Below, in pieces: positions 44,196-55,430 of a stretch of DNA of 64,000 bases (position 1 is its first letter; each line of letters opens with the position of its first letter). The translations under genes and the position numbers were made by a program. The stretch is from Dallia pectoralis (Eukaryota; Chordata; Actinopteri; Esociformes; Umbridae): contig CM055762.1 of NCBI GenBank assembly GCA_029465975.1, positions 1,488,001-1,552,000 on the forward strand, read 5' to 3'. The notes under the pieces were generated by a model that saw nothing but the letters and a program-made list of their open reading frames with translations, had not been told where the DNA came from and did not search any database.

Positions 44196-47100
44196 TGGCA
44201 TAAAAAGGGTAAAATTCATATAACTCCATAGATCATTGGCACCATTCGGCTTGATTGAAGTGAAATGAAAGAGGAGAGTGAGCATTTCCTATTTTAGAGT
44301 ATGTTTTATAAGGAACAGATGGTGAGCATTTTTTAAGATGATACCTTGAGTTGGACCAGCCTTCCACCACAAATTATAAACTGTTCCTTTCCACAACTAT
44401 ATCATACTGTGGTCAGCAAACTCAGTTTTTTTTATAATCACTCTTTACGGTGAATAAAGTATAGCCACTTGAAGCTATTAATAGATGACTTATGACACGC
44501 GCTCAGTAAATATTTTGAGTCTAGCATGCAAACGATAACACATGACACATAAAGAAATGCAAATAAAAAAGTTATTGGTGTTCACTTGGCACGAACAGTA
44601 AAAAATTGGATCTCCAAATTATCTTAGGCCAGGAATCCAGTAAGCCAGGGAACGCTGCCCAGGCGTCTGGACCAGGTTGAAACATTTAGACTTCATTAAT
44701 GAATTGGAGAAAGTGGATGTTGGGGGACAGGGAAGGGGGTGCTGCGAAAGCCAACAGTGGAAAACAAAACTGATATGGTTGGTTTTCTATCTTTCTAGGA
44801 GTTTTACTTGATTAGCAAGGTTTAGCTAAATCTGAGGCTAATTGAAAAGTGTTTGGAAACAGGTGAGCATGTTCCCAAATAGTTTCCACAGAGGCTTTCT
44901 GGAAATTTCTGTGTGAATCCGCTAAGGTAAAAAAAACTATAGCATCAAACAGTTACCTCTTTGTAACAACCCAATGTTCTTGCAGTTGAAAGATTCATGA
45001 CAAATAATGAACTGCCCAGGTACAGACCCAAACAATGAAAATCCACACTTGTGTCCATAGCTGTGTGAAATGTCGAAATGATGGCAAAGTGTCAAATTGT
45101 AACACATGCCATGTTGCCACTCTGAATATGTGATTAATATTGCAGCACCACACTGAGATTAAAACCACACTACGCAGTTGGACGAGAGAAACCACTTATG
45201 GACACAGTAAGTAGCACATCAAAACAGACCGTTACAGATTTAACAAGTTCACCATCCATTGCTGACTTTCAGTTGAATTTTGACTCCAACCCACAGGTAC
45301 TGTAAATACCAGATGGAGTCAAAAATAAATATCTCATATTTTAAAAGCACCGAAGTCTGCCAGTGGTTTGTTAGGGGAAAGCTGCACTGTGTACAACCCT
45401 GACACATATTTTCCAAACAGAGGGTAAGAGTTGGAAAAAACAGACTCGCACACACACTGAAGAAATACACAGCGTGTCCACACACACACACACAAACATT
45501 TTACTTTGACATGTAATCCACACAGAGCACATGCAAACCAAGGAACCATGTCAGAAAATTCCAGTAACAGCTGTTGCTATGACAATGCTTACATTTACCA
45601 CAAACATTCTCTTCCCGAGCTTATTGTGGCCCCCAGCCCAAAGGAAAGGGGTCTTTAACATAATGCCTAGGAACAATACTGGAAAAACATGAACCTAAAA
45701 TGACTGATCAACTCTGATTGCCCAATCTGGGTTATAAAGCTACACTGGAAAGTCAGGTCTATAGTTCAGCCATCCAGGTTTAATGTAGTATATTATTTCA
45801 ATAAGAAATTTGGAAATGACATAATTGTCATTAGTGAAAGTAGAGGTCATGAGTTTCAACTTAAAAGAATCGCTGACGATTATAGGATTTCTTACAGTTT
45901 CATCTGTAAAATCCTTCTGTGGCCCTAAAACAAGACAAAGCTAATTTAACACCAAATGCTTCTTTATGTTTTCTGCCATGATTGTTCGGCTATACAGGAT
46001 TCAGGTTGAAGGCAGTGCAACAACAAATGGCATAAAGAAAGGTTATTTTGAAAATACAAAATCTCTCTCCGGCACAGTAGGAAATAGTATATGCTATTTA
46101 TAGCCTCAAACATGCCATTTCCAGCCAGCACTCAAGGGAGGACACAAATTCCCAATTAACCCAGCGGAAATTAACCAAGGCAAACATTGAGATGACTAAT
46201 TATAAGTCAGCCACTCAAACACAAGACTGACAATATTGCACACATGTCATAGGATTACATCTGTGGGGCAAATATCATTCCCAAAAAAAGAAAGAGTTTC
46301 TTCTAAACATGAACACAATGAATACCTAAATATTTGATTATCATGTGACAACACTGAAGAAATGACACTTTGCCACGGTGTAAAGTAGTGAGTGTGCAGC
46401 TTGTATAACAGTGTACATTTGCTGTACCCTCAACACACAGCCATTAATGTTTGAACCGCTGACAGCAAAAGTAACCCTGCTTTTCGGTTCAGGAGTATAA
46501 TTAGCATCCGTCCAGTGATGGGGCAGTAAGTGTACAGTCAATCTTTAGTATTTCATGTTGTGAAACTACAGCATGGGATGTAAGAGTAATTACCGTAAAA
46601 GTAATCAAGCAATTAACATCATTATAACTAATAGTATAGTATACAGTGTGTTATCAGCTACCAGGTGTACAATAGAATGCCTCCATATATTATCAACCGT
46701 TATGGTGGATTTAATTTCAATAATAAAGAAACTATATATAGGAAACCACTAGAATACTTTATCTCACTTCATGTGTACATTTACTTAGTTATTGCTATCA
46801 ATGTAAACACCTATGTGTATATTATGACAGTGTAATATTTCATACTTTGTTTTCCACCTGTTTTTCCACAAACGTGTTCTTCTTGTGCTGCATAATAAAA
46901 AAGATACTGCAATGTAGAAGAAAAAAAATTGCCAATTGTAAGTTATGAAAATGTAATGGAGAGGAATTTTTCCATAACAGGCGTAGCAGTTAGGCTTCAA
47001 GATACATCTGACGAAAGAGCAGAAAACCACGGCTGTTTTAAGAAAACGCTGTGGCTTGATGAAGAAAGAGCTTACTGTTAGAGGCTTGGAAAGTCAAACA

Positions 47101-48239
47101 TTATCCTAAAAGAGACTTTTGTCATATCCTGTGAAATCCACCAAGAACTTTAAATCCGTCCAAAATAAATATATGGACCTGGTCTTAGCAAAAGACATAA
47201 AAAGCCTACGAGCTATGTATCCTTTTTAAAATTAGTGCCATTTTTTGTCCAGGGCCATATCTGCTTGTCTTCATCTAAATATCTTTGAGGAAGTCAAAGC
47301 CAACAGTATTCAACATTCAAGGGCTTACTGGCATATTCTTTTAATATTTCTATATTTTTAAATTAACGACAACAATAATGAAATAGAAGATGTTCCATAA
47401 CTGCTCCTGAAAAATACACCAAACAATTCTTGTTGGAAAAAATGCTATGAGAGATTACATATACAAAGCAATACATAAAGCATTCAACTAGGGATCCTAT
47501 CAGTAAATAGAAAGTAAACAGTGGTGTTCTCCACCCTTCAGGCATATTTCTTCTACCTTAGTAGGTTCTGCTGCAATTGATTGACTTTGATCTGTACTAC
47601 TTACAACATGGCGTACAACGTGAGTTTGTTAAAATGGCCAGATCATTTTGGGCAACAGCAGAATACATAGGTAGATCATGGACTGTTCAGTTTTCATTTA
47701 TTGACAGCTAATACAAATCACCAATGAATACGTGTTTAAAATGGTTTGCCAATCACAATTTCAATGAAGAGACACCTAAATCTACTATACATTGATAAAA
47801 ACAACAAACCCTGAATAATGTATACCTTGATCAATTTGAGTAAATGAAATGATACAATTATATCTATGCACACAAACAATCCAACCAAGCGCTCCTTTAA
47901 ACTGGTCATACTGACAGAACAAACTGTTTCTTCACCTTGCCAGCTCTGGGATTTGGTTGTTGTTCACATACACTGGCCACCAATACTGTGTCACCGGCTT
48001 GGTGCAAATATTTTCACCTGACAATGTATGTTTCTGTCTGCTTTCCTTAACCCAACCATATCTTTCAGTTTTTGTACTTGACTTTTTAACAAAACCTTAA
48101 CTCCAAAGCACATTATGCGGGGGATCTTGGGTCTTTGTAGTCCTCCAGGCTGCTTTCTGAGTCATCCACAGCACGTGTAGGACACATGTAGGCTGACTTC
48201 TAGAGTACAGCACACACTAACACATGCATACACAGACAT
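44196..48239. other. Intergenic, no gene recognised
   Basis: About 4 kb of AT-rich sequence with the fewest repeats in the window. I see no splice-bounded exon, RNA gene or TE, although it could contain conserved non-coding elements that need alignment to detect. Confidence 0.4.
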
Positions 48240-48271
48240 ACCCACACACACACACACTCACACACACACAC

Positions 48272-48365
<94 letters not shown>

Positions 48366-48472
48366 CACACACACACACACACACTAACACATGCATACAC
48401 ACACACACACACACACACACTAACACATGCATACACAGACATACCTACACACACACACACACACACACCCTG
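48240..48472. repeat. Interrupted CA microsatellite
   Basis: CA repeats broken by CTAACACATGCATACACA blocks that recur about three times. Confidence 0.95.
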
Positions 48473-48499
48473 GAGAGTTGGCATTAATCACTCTGCATT

Positions 48500-50468
48500 A
48501 AAGGCCAAAATACATCAGGAGGGAAGCGATTAAACGACAAGCGATATATTCGTGAATGAAGGTTTCAAACTAAAACTATACACACCAGACGTGACACGGT
48601 TTTGCGAAATATTCGCGCTCTATTTACAGTTTTTAGCAATCCCTTTGACCATTTTCTCAGAACCTTAATGTCATTTTCCACAACTCTAGACACAAAACTC
48701 ACAACCGAAGATCAAAATGCACATTTCTCAAAACTCTAACACGTTTTTTCAATTGCTTGGATACAATACACCTAAACTGAAGATCATTTGTTCATTTAAC
48801 TTTTATCACCGGTTCAATATGATACAATGTAACATCAAAGTACTACTATTTCAAAATGCGATTCCTACATTACGTTTGAAATGATAGTCTGTTCATTTCA
48901 TTTGACAGATCTAACTATCAATTGATACAACTAGTCAAAATGATAAGTATTTGCTTCATTACTCTTAATGCATAGTTTTATGGAAACTGACAAACAATAT
49001 TCCACGTTTACAGTAAATCATGAATGATTCAAGATACAGAGATTTTTTGTCACCAATTAGCATGGAGCATGAACCAATTAGACTACAATATCCATGGATG
49101 TAGCCTAATATTTTATCATACTGTAATGCTTCAACAGACACTGTGTCTATGGTCCCAAATACTGCACCACCGTTTAGACTATTTACAGTACTGACAGTAC
49201 TACGCTGTATAGATGCAGGCCCTTGTAATTGCTTGTCCAATTCAGCCAACCCATTACTGATGGTTTAGTGCACATTGTGGAATGAGTATATACATAAAGA
49301 GTTGATTTGGATCCAATTGCAAGAGCATAGTGATTCGTAACATGGAGCCAGCAGGTGATCCAGGTCACAATGGAGGTCAAGCAGTGGTGGCAGGAAGACG
49401 AGAAAGACGAGGAAGACGTGTTGGTCAAAGGAATGGCATGGCAGGCACCCTTTCTGAGAGGTGGTCGTGGGCCTCGTTTGAGAGGTGTGGGGGAACGTGG
49501 TAGAGGACAAGGCCACGGACCAAGACAGCAGCAGCAACAGCATAGTTTCCAATGAAATTCAGGCAAAAAAATAAAAAATCCAAGATGTTTGGCTAATGTA
49601 AACATCCAATGAGATGTAGATGAGGACCAGTGGCCAAATCCACAACACAGAGTTGATGACAATGTAGAAGTACAGTAATCACTCCTGTTTTGTTTCTTAC
49701 AGTACAAGCAAGCAAGTTGAGGAACACTGCATTTGATGTTTTACAGTACTGTCTCTATTTTTCTATTTCATAGCTAATTATTTTTGCTTTGATTCAAATA
49801 AACATATGTTGTGATTGTATTCTATTTCATTACAGTAATACATTTCAAATTTTGTTCAATGATTCCACTGTGTTTGTACTATTCTCTTTACCACAAAAGT
49901 ACATTTACAGGGATTAATTTGCTTGTAGTACCATAATGGAACATGTATCATCAATTTTGTACACCAATATCTAATGATTGGACAAACAACTAACTAGTGA
50001 AACTATGGGTATCTTTTGTCTGGGTGATCTAAATCAATGTACCCATGGTATTCCATGATAAATCTATTGTTTGAACCATTGATTGTGCAAATGCAAGGTA
50101 TCTTTAAAGATATGAATGCACAATGCAATGTTTTGAACATTGGAGAGCATGTGTTACAAGTGTTTACTGTTGTGAGTTTTGTGTCTAGAGTTGTGGAAAA
50201 TGACATTAATGTTCTGAAATAAGGGTCAAAGGGATTGCTAAAAACTGTAATTCCCGCAATTTATCAACTTCACGCGAAGACTATGAGATATTACTTTTGC
50301 TTACAGGAGCAGAAATGATATCACGGCCGCTTCCGCACCTATTTTAGGGTGTCCGTGGCACAGTTTGAGGCGCTCCTGGAGATGTTAGCACCACAACTGA
50401 GGAGACACAGGACCAACTATAGAGAGACGATTGTTCCGGAACAGAGCCAAGCAGTTTGTCTAAGATAA
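48500..50468 (+). mobile_element. PIF/Harbinger remnant interrupted by a Tc1-family element
   Basis: On the plus strand 50340-50468 reads YFRVSVAQFEALLEML, then RRHRTNYRETIVPE and AVCLR, the conserved N-terminal part of Harbinger (HARBI1-like) transposases, up to a stop at 50466-50468. The sequence 5' of it (48500-48624, for example GACGTGACACGGTTTTGCG) may be the element's own 5' region. The 1.62-kb Tc1-family copy B sits between them, flanked by TA. The catalytic core of the Harbinger enzyme is absent. Confidence 0.7.
48627..50247 (+). mobile_element. Non-autonomous Tc1-family element, copy B
   Basis: Same design and largely the same sequence as copy A: TIRs CAGTTTTTAGCAATCCC and GGGATTGCTAAAAACTG, TA on both flanks (48625-48626 and 50248-50249), and an internal Arg/Gly-rich transposase N-terminus (49330-49555, LRGVGERGRGQGHGPRQQQQ). 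Length 1621 bp against 1585 bp. The difference includes a 9-bp insertion in the Arg/Gly region (GAAAGACGA) and a replaced segment after 49545. No DDE core, so non-autonomous. Confidence 0.85.
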
Positions 50469-52345
50469 AACATAATCGTCATTCACCTGTCTACTTAAAA
50501 TCAAAAGAAAAGGCAAGTTAGGGCATGTTTACAGGTTTGGTTATGAAGGTAATGTAAAAGAACTGTGCTAATGCATTTTATCCCGCTTGCTTGTGATAAT
50601 GGGTTGTCTGCAAATACGTAGGTCAGGGGCAGGGCACAACCCTGATTGGTCCAGCCAAAGGTTTCGCTGTAGAAATCGACCTTGAAGCAAATAAAATAAA
50701 TGCTGCATACCCGCAAAACACACGTTTGTGTTTGACATATAAGCTACAATAAAGAATTTAAATAATTTTGCTTATTCGTGTCGCTCCTTGTGTGTAATGG
50801 CCTTAGATCTTCCAGGACAGCAGAATAGGTCTACACAGACTCCATTTAGCAGCCATATTGGGTCCACCTGGACTAAAAATGCTCCAGCTAAGATTTTTTA
50901 CATCCGGATTTATGTCTACATAAGTGGATAAATACAGAAGGGGGCTCTGACCATGGCTAGTCAAGGATTGGTGGTTTCAACGTCCACTGGGAGTAGATGT
51001 CTGTAGGCCTCAGTGAAAAACCTGTATGCTTCATTTCATCTTTCCCTGGCAAGGAACATGATATTGCTCGGAAAAATGTGTTACATAAAGTATCAGTGTG
51101 AAAAGTGTACTTATTCCAATTGGGAAACATTTGAATATGTGAAAATATGTGGTTTACCTCATTCTAATGTTTAAATAATAAATAATGTGATGCGTCATTT
51201 CTAACGACAGACCTTAGCTGTGGCATGTCGACCATACACAACACGCCCTCGAACCTCGTTGCTAAAAGTAACCCACATTTATAACGTGCAACATTTACAC
51301 TAAAGGTCAGAATATTCCTTAAACTGTCTACCTGATCCTAATAGCTGAACATTCTACTAAATTTGGCACTTCAACACCACAGAACCGTAGATCGTGTTGA
51401 GTAGTTAATTGCTTACTTGTAAAGATTTACAGTCGAGCAGACACTGAATTTTATAAAATATATAATACATCCCTACTCTGCAGGCCCGTTTGCTAACAAC
51501 AATGTTAGAGTTATAAAACATGCCACAACTATGTGCTAACCTGTCCAAAGTTACGCCAGGAGATAATGTATTCAAGTTCAAGTATATTGGTTAAACTCCA
51601 ATGTATCTTACAAGCATGTGTTATTGACAAAGTCCAAACAAAGTCTTCTTATCTCAAGTCAAGCATCAGGTGCAGGTCTATAAACTCACCGAGGCTACAA
51701 GAACATTGTCTTTAAGTGTTTATTTTTTAATGACTTTGTAATGAGAGTGGTACTGCTTTTGCTATGCTGTACTTCACAGGGCAACTGTTGACTTCACATG
51801 CATGAGTCAGGAAATCCGGAAACCCTATATGCTCTGGCATACGTGTAACTGGCAACGGTACCTCCATGCCTTGAATGGTAACATAATCAACTCCTGCTCG
51901 AGATTAGTTCATGTCATTGTGAAGATCTTCTGAGAGATTTTGTGTGGTTAACAAAGACCAGTAGAGGCCTATTATATATCTTCTACATTGAAACCTTAGG
52001 GAGGTACATTTACACTGAGGTTGGTCTATAAAGACTCCCACGTGTACATAAGTCAGTCTCCTCCGCAAGTGTGAGCCACAGAAGGATTGTTTCCACATAG
52101 ACTAACTTTTTGATTTCAATTCACACTTAAACATACATTTTTGTGTAATTTAGAATTGTAGTGCAACACAACATGACCTCTGACAAAGTCACAGGAACGC
52201 CAATATGACATGTCCAAAAGGGTATCAACAAACTGCAAAAAGGCCCAGAACACGTTTTTGCTTCAGAGTCAAACTGCGTATTTCTCCCTAGTGAATAACA
52301 CAAGAGACTAATAAAGCCATTCACCATCAGTGACCAGAACATAAC
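50469..52345. other. Intergenic, no gene recognised
   Basis: Mixed AT-rich spacer. No exon-like block or TE that I can support. Confidence 0.4.
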
Positions 52346-52765
52346 AATGTACACTGACATTATCATCGCCAGGCTAATATGCTGTTGGTGCCGTCAAAAC
52401 AGCACCAACCCGGATTGGAATGGACTATACAAGACACTGAAAATGTCCTGTGGTATCTGGCACCAAGACATTAGCAGCAGATCATTGAAGTCATGTAAGT
52501 TGCAAGGTGGACCTGCTGTGAATCTGACTGGTTGGTCCAGCACAACCCACAGATGCCCAATCTGTCCTGTCATGGCTGTCCACGTGATGTAAATAAAAGC
52601 AGGACTCACCAGACCAAGCAACCTTCTTCCAATGCTCCATGATCCAGTTCTGACGCTAATGTGTTGTACAGGGGTCAGCATGGGCACTCTGACAGATCTG
52701 CGTCTACGCAGTCCCATACGCAGCAGGGTGCGCTGTGTGTTGTGACACATTCTTCGCTGTCACCG
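52346..52765 (-). mobile_element. Degraded Tc1-like transposase fragment
   Basis: Minus-strand frame gives NTQRTLLRMGLRRRRSVRVP, the linker between the DNA-binding and catalytic domains in Tc1-like enzymes. A deleted SWSIGRRLLGLVSPAFIYI stretch follows where relatives have the WARQH and VAWSDES blocks, then IGHLWVVLDQPVRF. The catalytic residues are not recoverable. Confidence 0.6.
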
Positions 52766-54396
52766 TCATAAAAATGTTCTGTGACTTGGTGGTACAGTGG
52801 TCATAATGGTTTGACACATCTTTCATTTTGACACACATATCTTCTATACACCTTAAACATATGTATCCATCATTGCTTATCCGGCTCAATGCAGCTGTAG
52901 TTTCCTACAGAAAAACAATTAATTTCCATCAATAATATATTATCAAACTAATAATTTGAGGGCAGAATATATAACAACTGATACTGCAAAGGCCTGCTAT
53001 GTCATGAAATCAAACTTAACATTTCAATGTCATGCCCTAAGATCTTTTAAACCAAACCTGCCAGCAAGCAGTATCGCAGGCTTACCCAACTAATTTCTCA
53101 TCATAAGTCTGGTTGCTCAACCATTCTGATTGCAGGTGTCAAGTTAAACGATATAACTTTGATGCCAGGCAGGAGAAACAAAAAGCACATGCTGAGCGGC
53201 CTTTTTGGACAGTAGATCTTTATCCTAACGAGCTGAATTACAATATATTGATGCAGTGACAAAACACATTTGGAGCCAAACGCTTTGTTTGTCTGGATGT
53301 ACTGTTTCAAAAGACCAATTATTGTCAGTAAATATATCTTTTGGACAGCGTTGACAGGTTATCTGGACCAGGACTACGAGCTCAGAGTGCAAGAGAGTAC
53401 AAACCTTTCTCTAGTCTATACATCTCGGTTTTTAAATATGTAATAATTGTTTTAGGCAGGATGTCAAGGTATTAAAAGTAGCAATGCTGTCAACATTAGT
53501 GTGTGTTTGTGTTATGTGTCTGTTATGCGGTTAAGAAATAATCTGGCATCTTGACACCGCACAATTTTAGACATTTTGGGTTAGTTATTGCAAGAGGTAA
53601 ATCAGGTATGTTATTTCTACTTTTTTAATACAAGTATTTATCCAGAGTGACTTAAATGATGCTGTTATATTGTTCCAGGTCCAGTAGACAAACAATAAAC
53701 AACTAAGCAGTTTTAGGTGACTAATGAAATGAAACCAATCTGCAGGCTAATAGAGGCCTCTGCAGCACATTAGACTATTGTTTAATTTCTTCTCCGTCGG
53801 CCTTATTATAAGGCTGGAAGCAAGTAACCTATTAGTTAAAATGTTGAATAAGAAACAGAAAGGTTGTTTGTTTACATAAAAAAGCCAGCAAAAGACGGTC
53901 AATTTGACCTTGAGCAAGGCACTTGTTCCTCCATTATAGATAACTATATATTGGGCAACAACCGTGTATATAGAAAAGTATATATAGTGAATCCGTCTTA
54001 AAATGTGGTTGTATTCAACAATGAACTCTGTCATATATCAGTTGATATACCCCCCACAGGGCATTTGGTTTAGTTAGACATTAAAAAACGGAAATGCCTT
54101 GTATAATGGTGATCGCGGCCCATAAGGGAACGTACCTTGTAAGATAACTGCCTCGTTGAGATCTTGGGGTTCTCTTGGTGTTACCAACAATCCGTCCTTT
54201 CTCACATTCGAGAAATATTGTGCACTCCTTCCAGCGGACCAGAGATGTAGTTCACAAACCCAAAGTATCCACGACAACAGACATTTCTCTCTAATAGATT
54301 TCCGTCAACGTCAGTGTAAAGGAACAGGCCTGTTATACTGTCAGTTGGTTTGAAGTTGTTTTAAAGGGACGGGGGTGGTTGTCGCGCACGGCGTAT
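52766..54396. other. Intergenic, no gene recognised
   Basis: AT-rich sequence; nothing supported. Confidence 0.4.
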
Positions 54397-54564
54397 CCGT
54401 GCATGACCTCCAGTGACAGCCAGTGCATGACCTCCAGTGACAGCCAGTGCATGACCTCCAGTGACAGCCAGTGCATGACCTCCAGTGACAGCCAGTGCAT
54501 GACCTCCAGTGACAGCCAGTGCATGACCTCCAGTGACAGCCAGTGCATGACCTCCAGTGACAGC
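54397..54564. repeat. 24-bp minisatellite, 7 copies
   Basis: Unit CAGTGCATGACCTCCAGTGA then CAGC; 168 bp is 7 x 24 and the copies are essentially identical except the first two bases. Open frames in it are artefacts of the unit length being a multiple of three. Confidence 0.97.
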
Positions 54565-55430
54565 CAGTGGGGAGCAATTTCTCATGTCTGTCTGCAGAAT
54601 AACAGTAATCCGCGTGCTTCATCTCGGTTGTCGGTCGATAGGAGGCTTTATTTCGTCCTTAGCATTGCAAAGGATGGTGTTTGCCAGGTGTCTCACTTGT
54701 TGACCTGTGTCTTGTGTCAATGTCGAACTTTCTTTTTTAAACACAAGTAATATAATGCTCACTTAGGCTACTGAACAATATCACAAATCATTTGGTAGCT
54801 CGTCAATGTTACAGATCCAATTAGTATTTTCTTTGTGTACACGGAGGAGTTAAACCGAGACTGAAAAATAATAAGAAATTATTAGGCCTATTGTTTATAG
54901 TACACATATCTGAATAACTTGCCAAACCATCTTAGGTTATCAGGGCGCCATATGTATTTGGCCTAAAGGTTATGTCAGTCAACACTGCTTCCAAATGCAC
55001 CTGACATGAAAACCCGAACCAGCTCTCACAATAGTGCAAAGTAAAAACGTTGACTTTATTGCATAACAGCACAACAATATCTGTATCTGCTTTTCACTTA
55101 ATGACAAATGAAACTGATAAAGTGCATACGCATTGGCCGGCCTCTTCACGATTCTCGGTTTGGTTTAGGGTATAGATTATAGATTCATCTGATTACATTA
55201 TTGGTCATGGTATTAATAAAGCATTTGATTTGGGCGTCTATTTGCTGTAGGCCTAGATTCTTCTAAAAAGCAGCCACATGACAAGATAAAACACCCTATT
55301 TGAGCTTTCCCAGATCAAGCTATAGAGTGCGTGTGTGCGTGTGTGTGCGTGTATGTGCGCAAATGCGCACTGACGGGACTATGACCACCAATGAGTGTGA
55401 TTTGAACGCAAGAACACCTTATTTCTGTCA
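54565..55430 (-). other. kcna4 3' UTR and downstream flank
   Basis: Contains a GT-rich patch at about 55325-55360 close to the stop codon and the AATAAA at 55055-55060. No other gene is seen. Confidence 0.4.
55055..55060 (-). terminator. Candidate polyadenylation signal of kcna4
   Basis: AATAAA on the minus strand, about 370 bases downstream of the kcna4 stop. It is the first clear hexamer I noticed in the 3' flank; the cleavage site is unknown and kcna4 mRNAs in vertebrates can have longer 3' UTRs. Confidence 0.4.
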
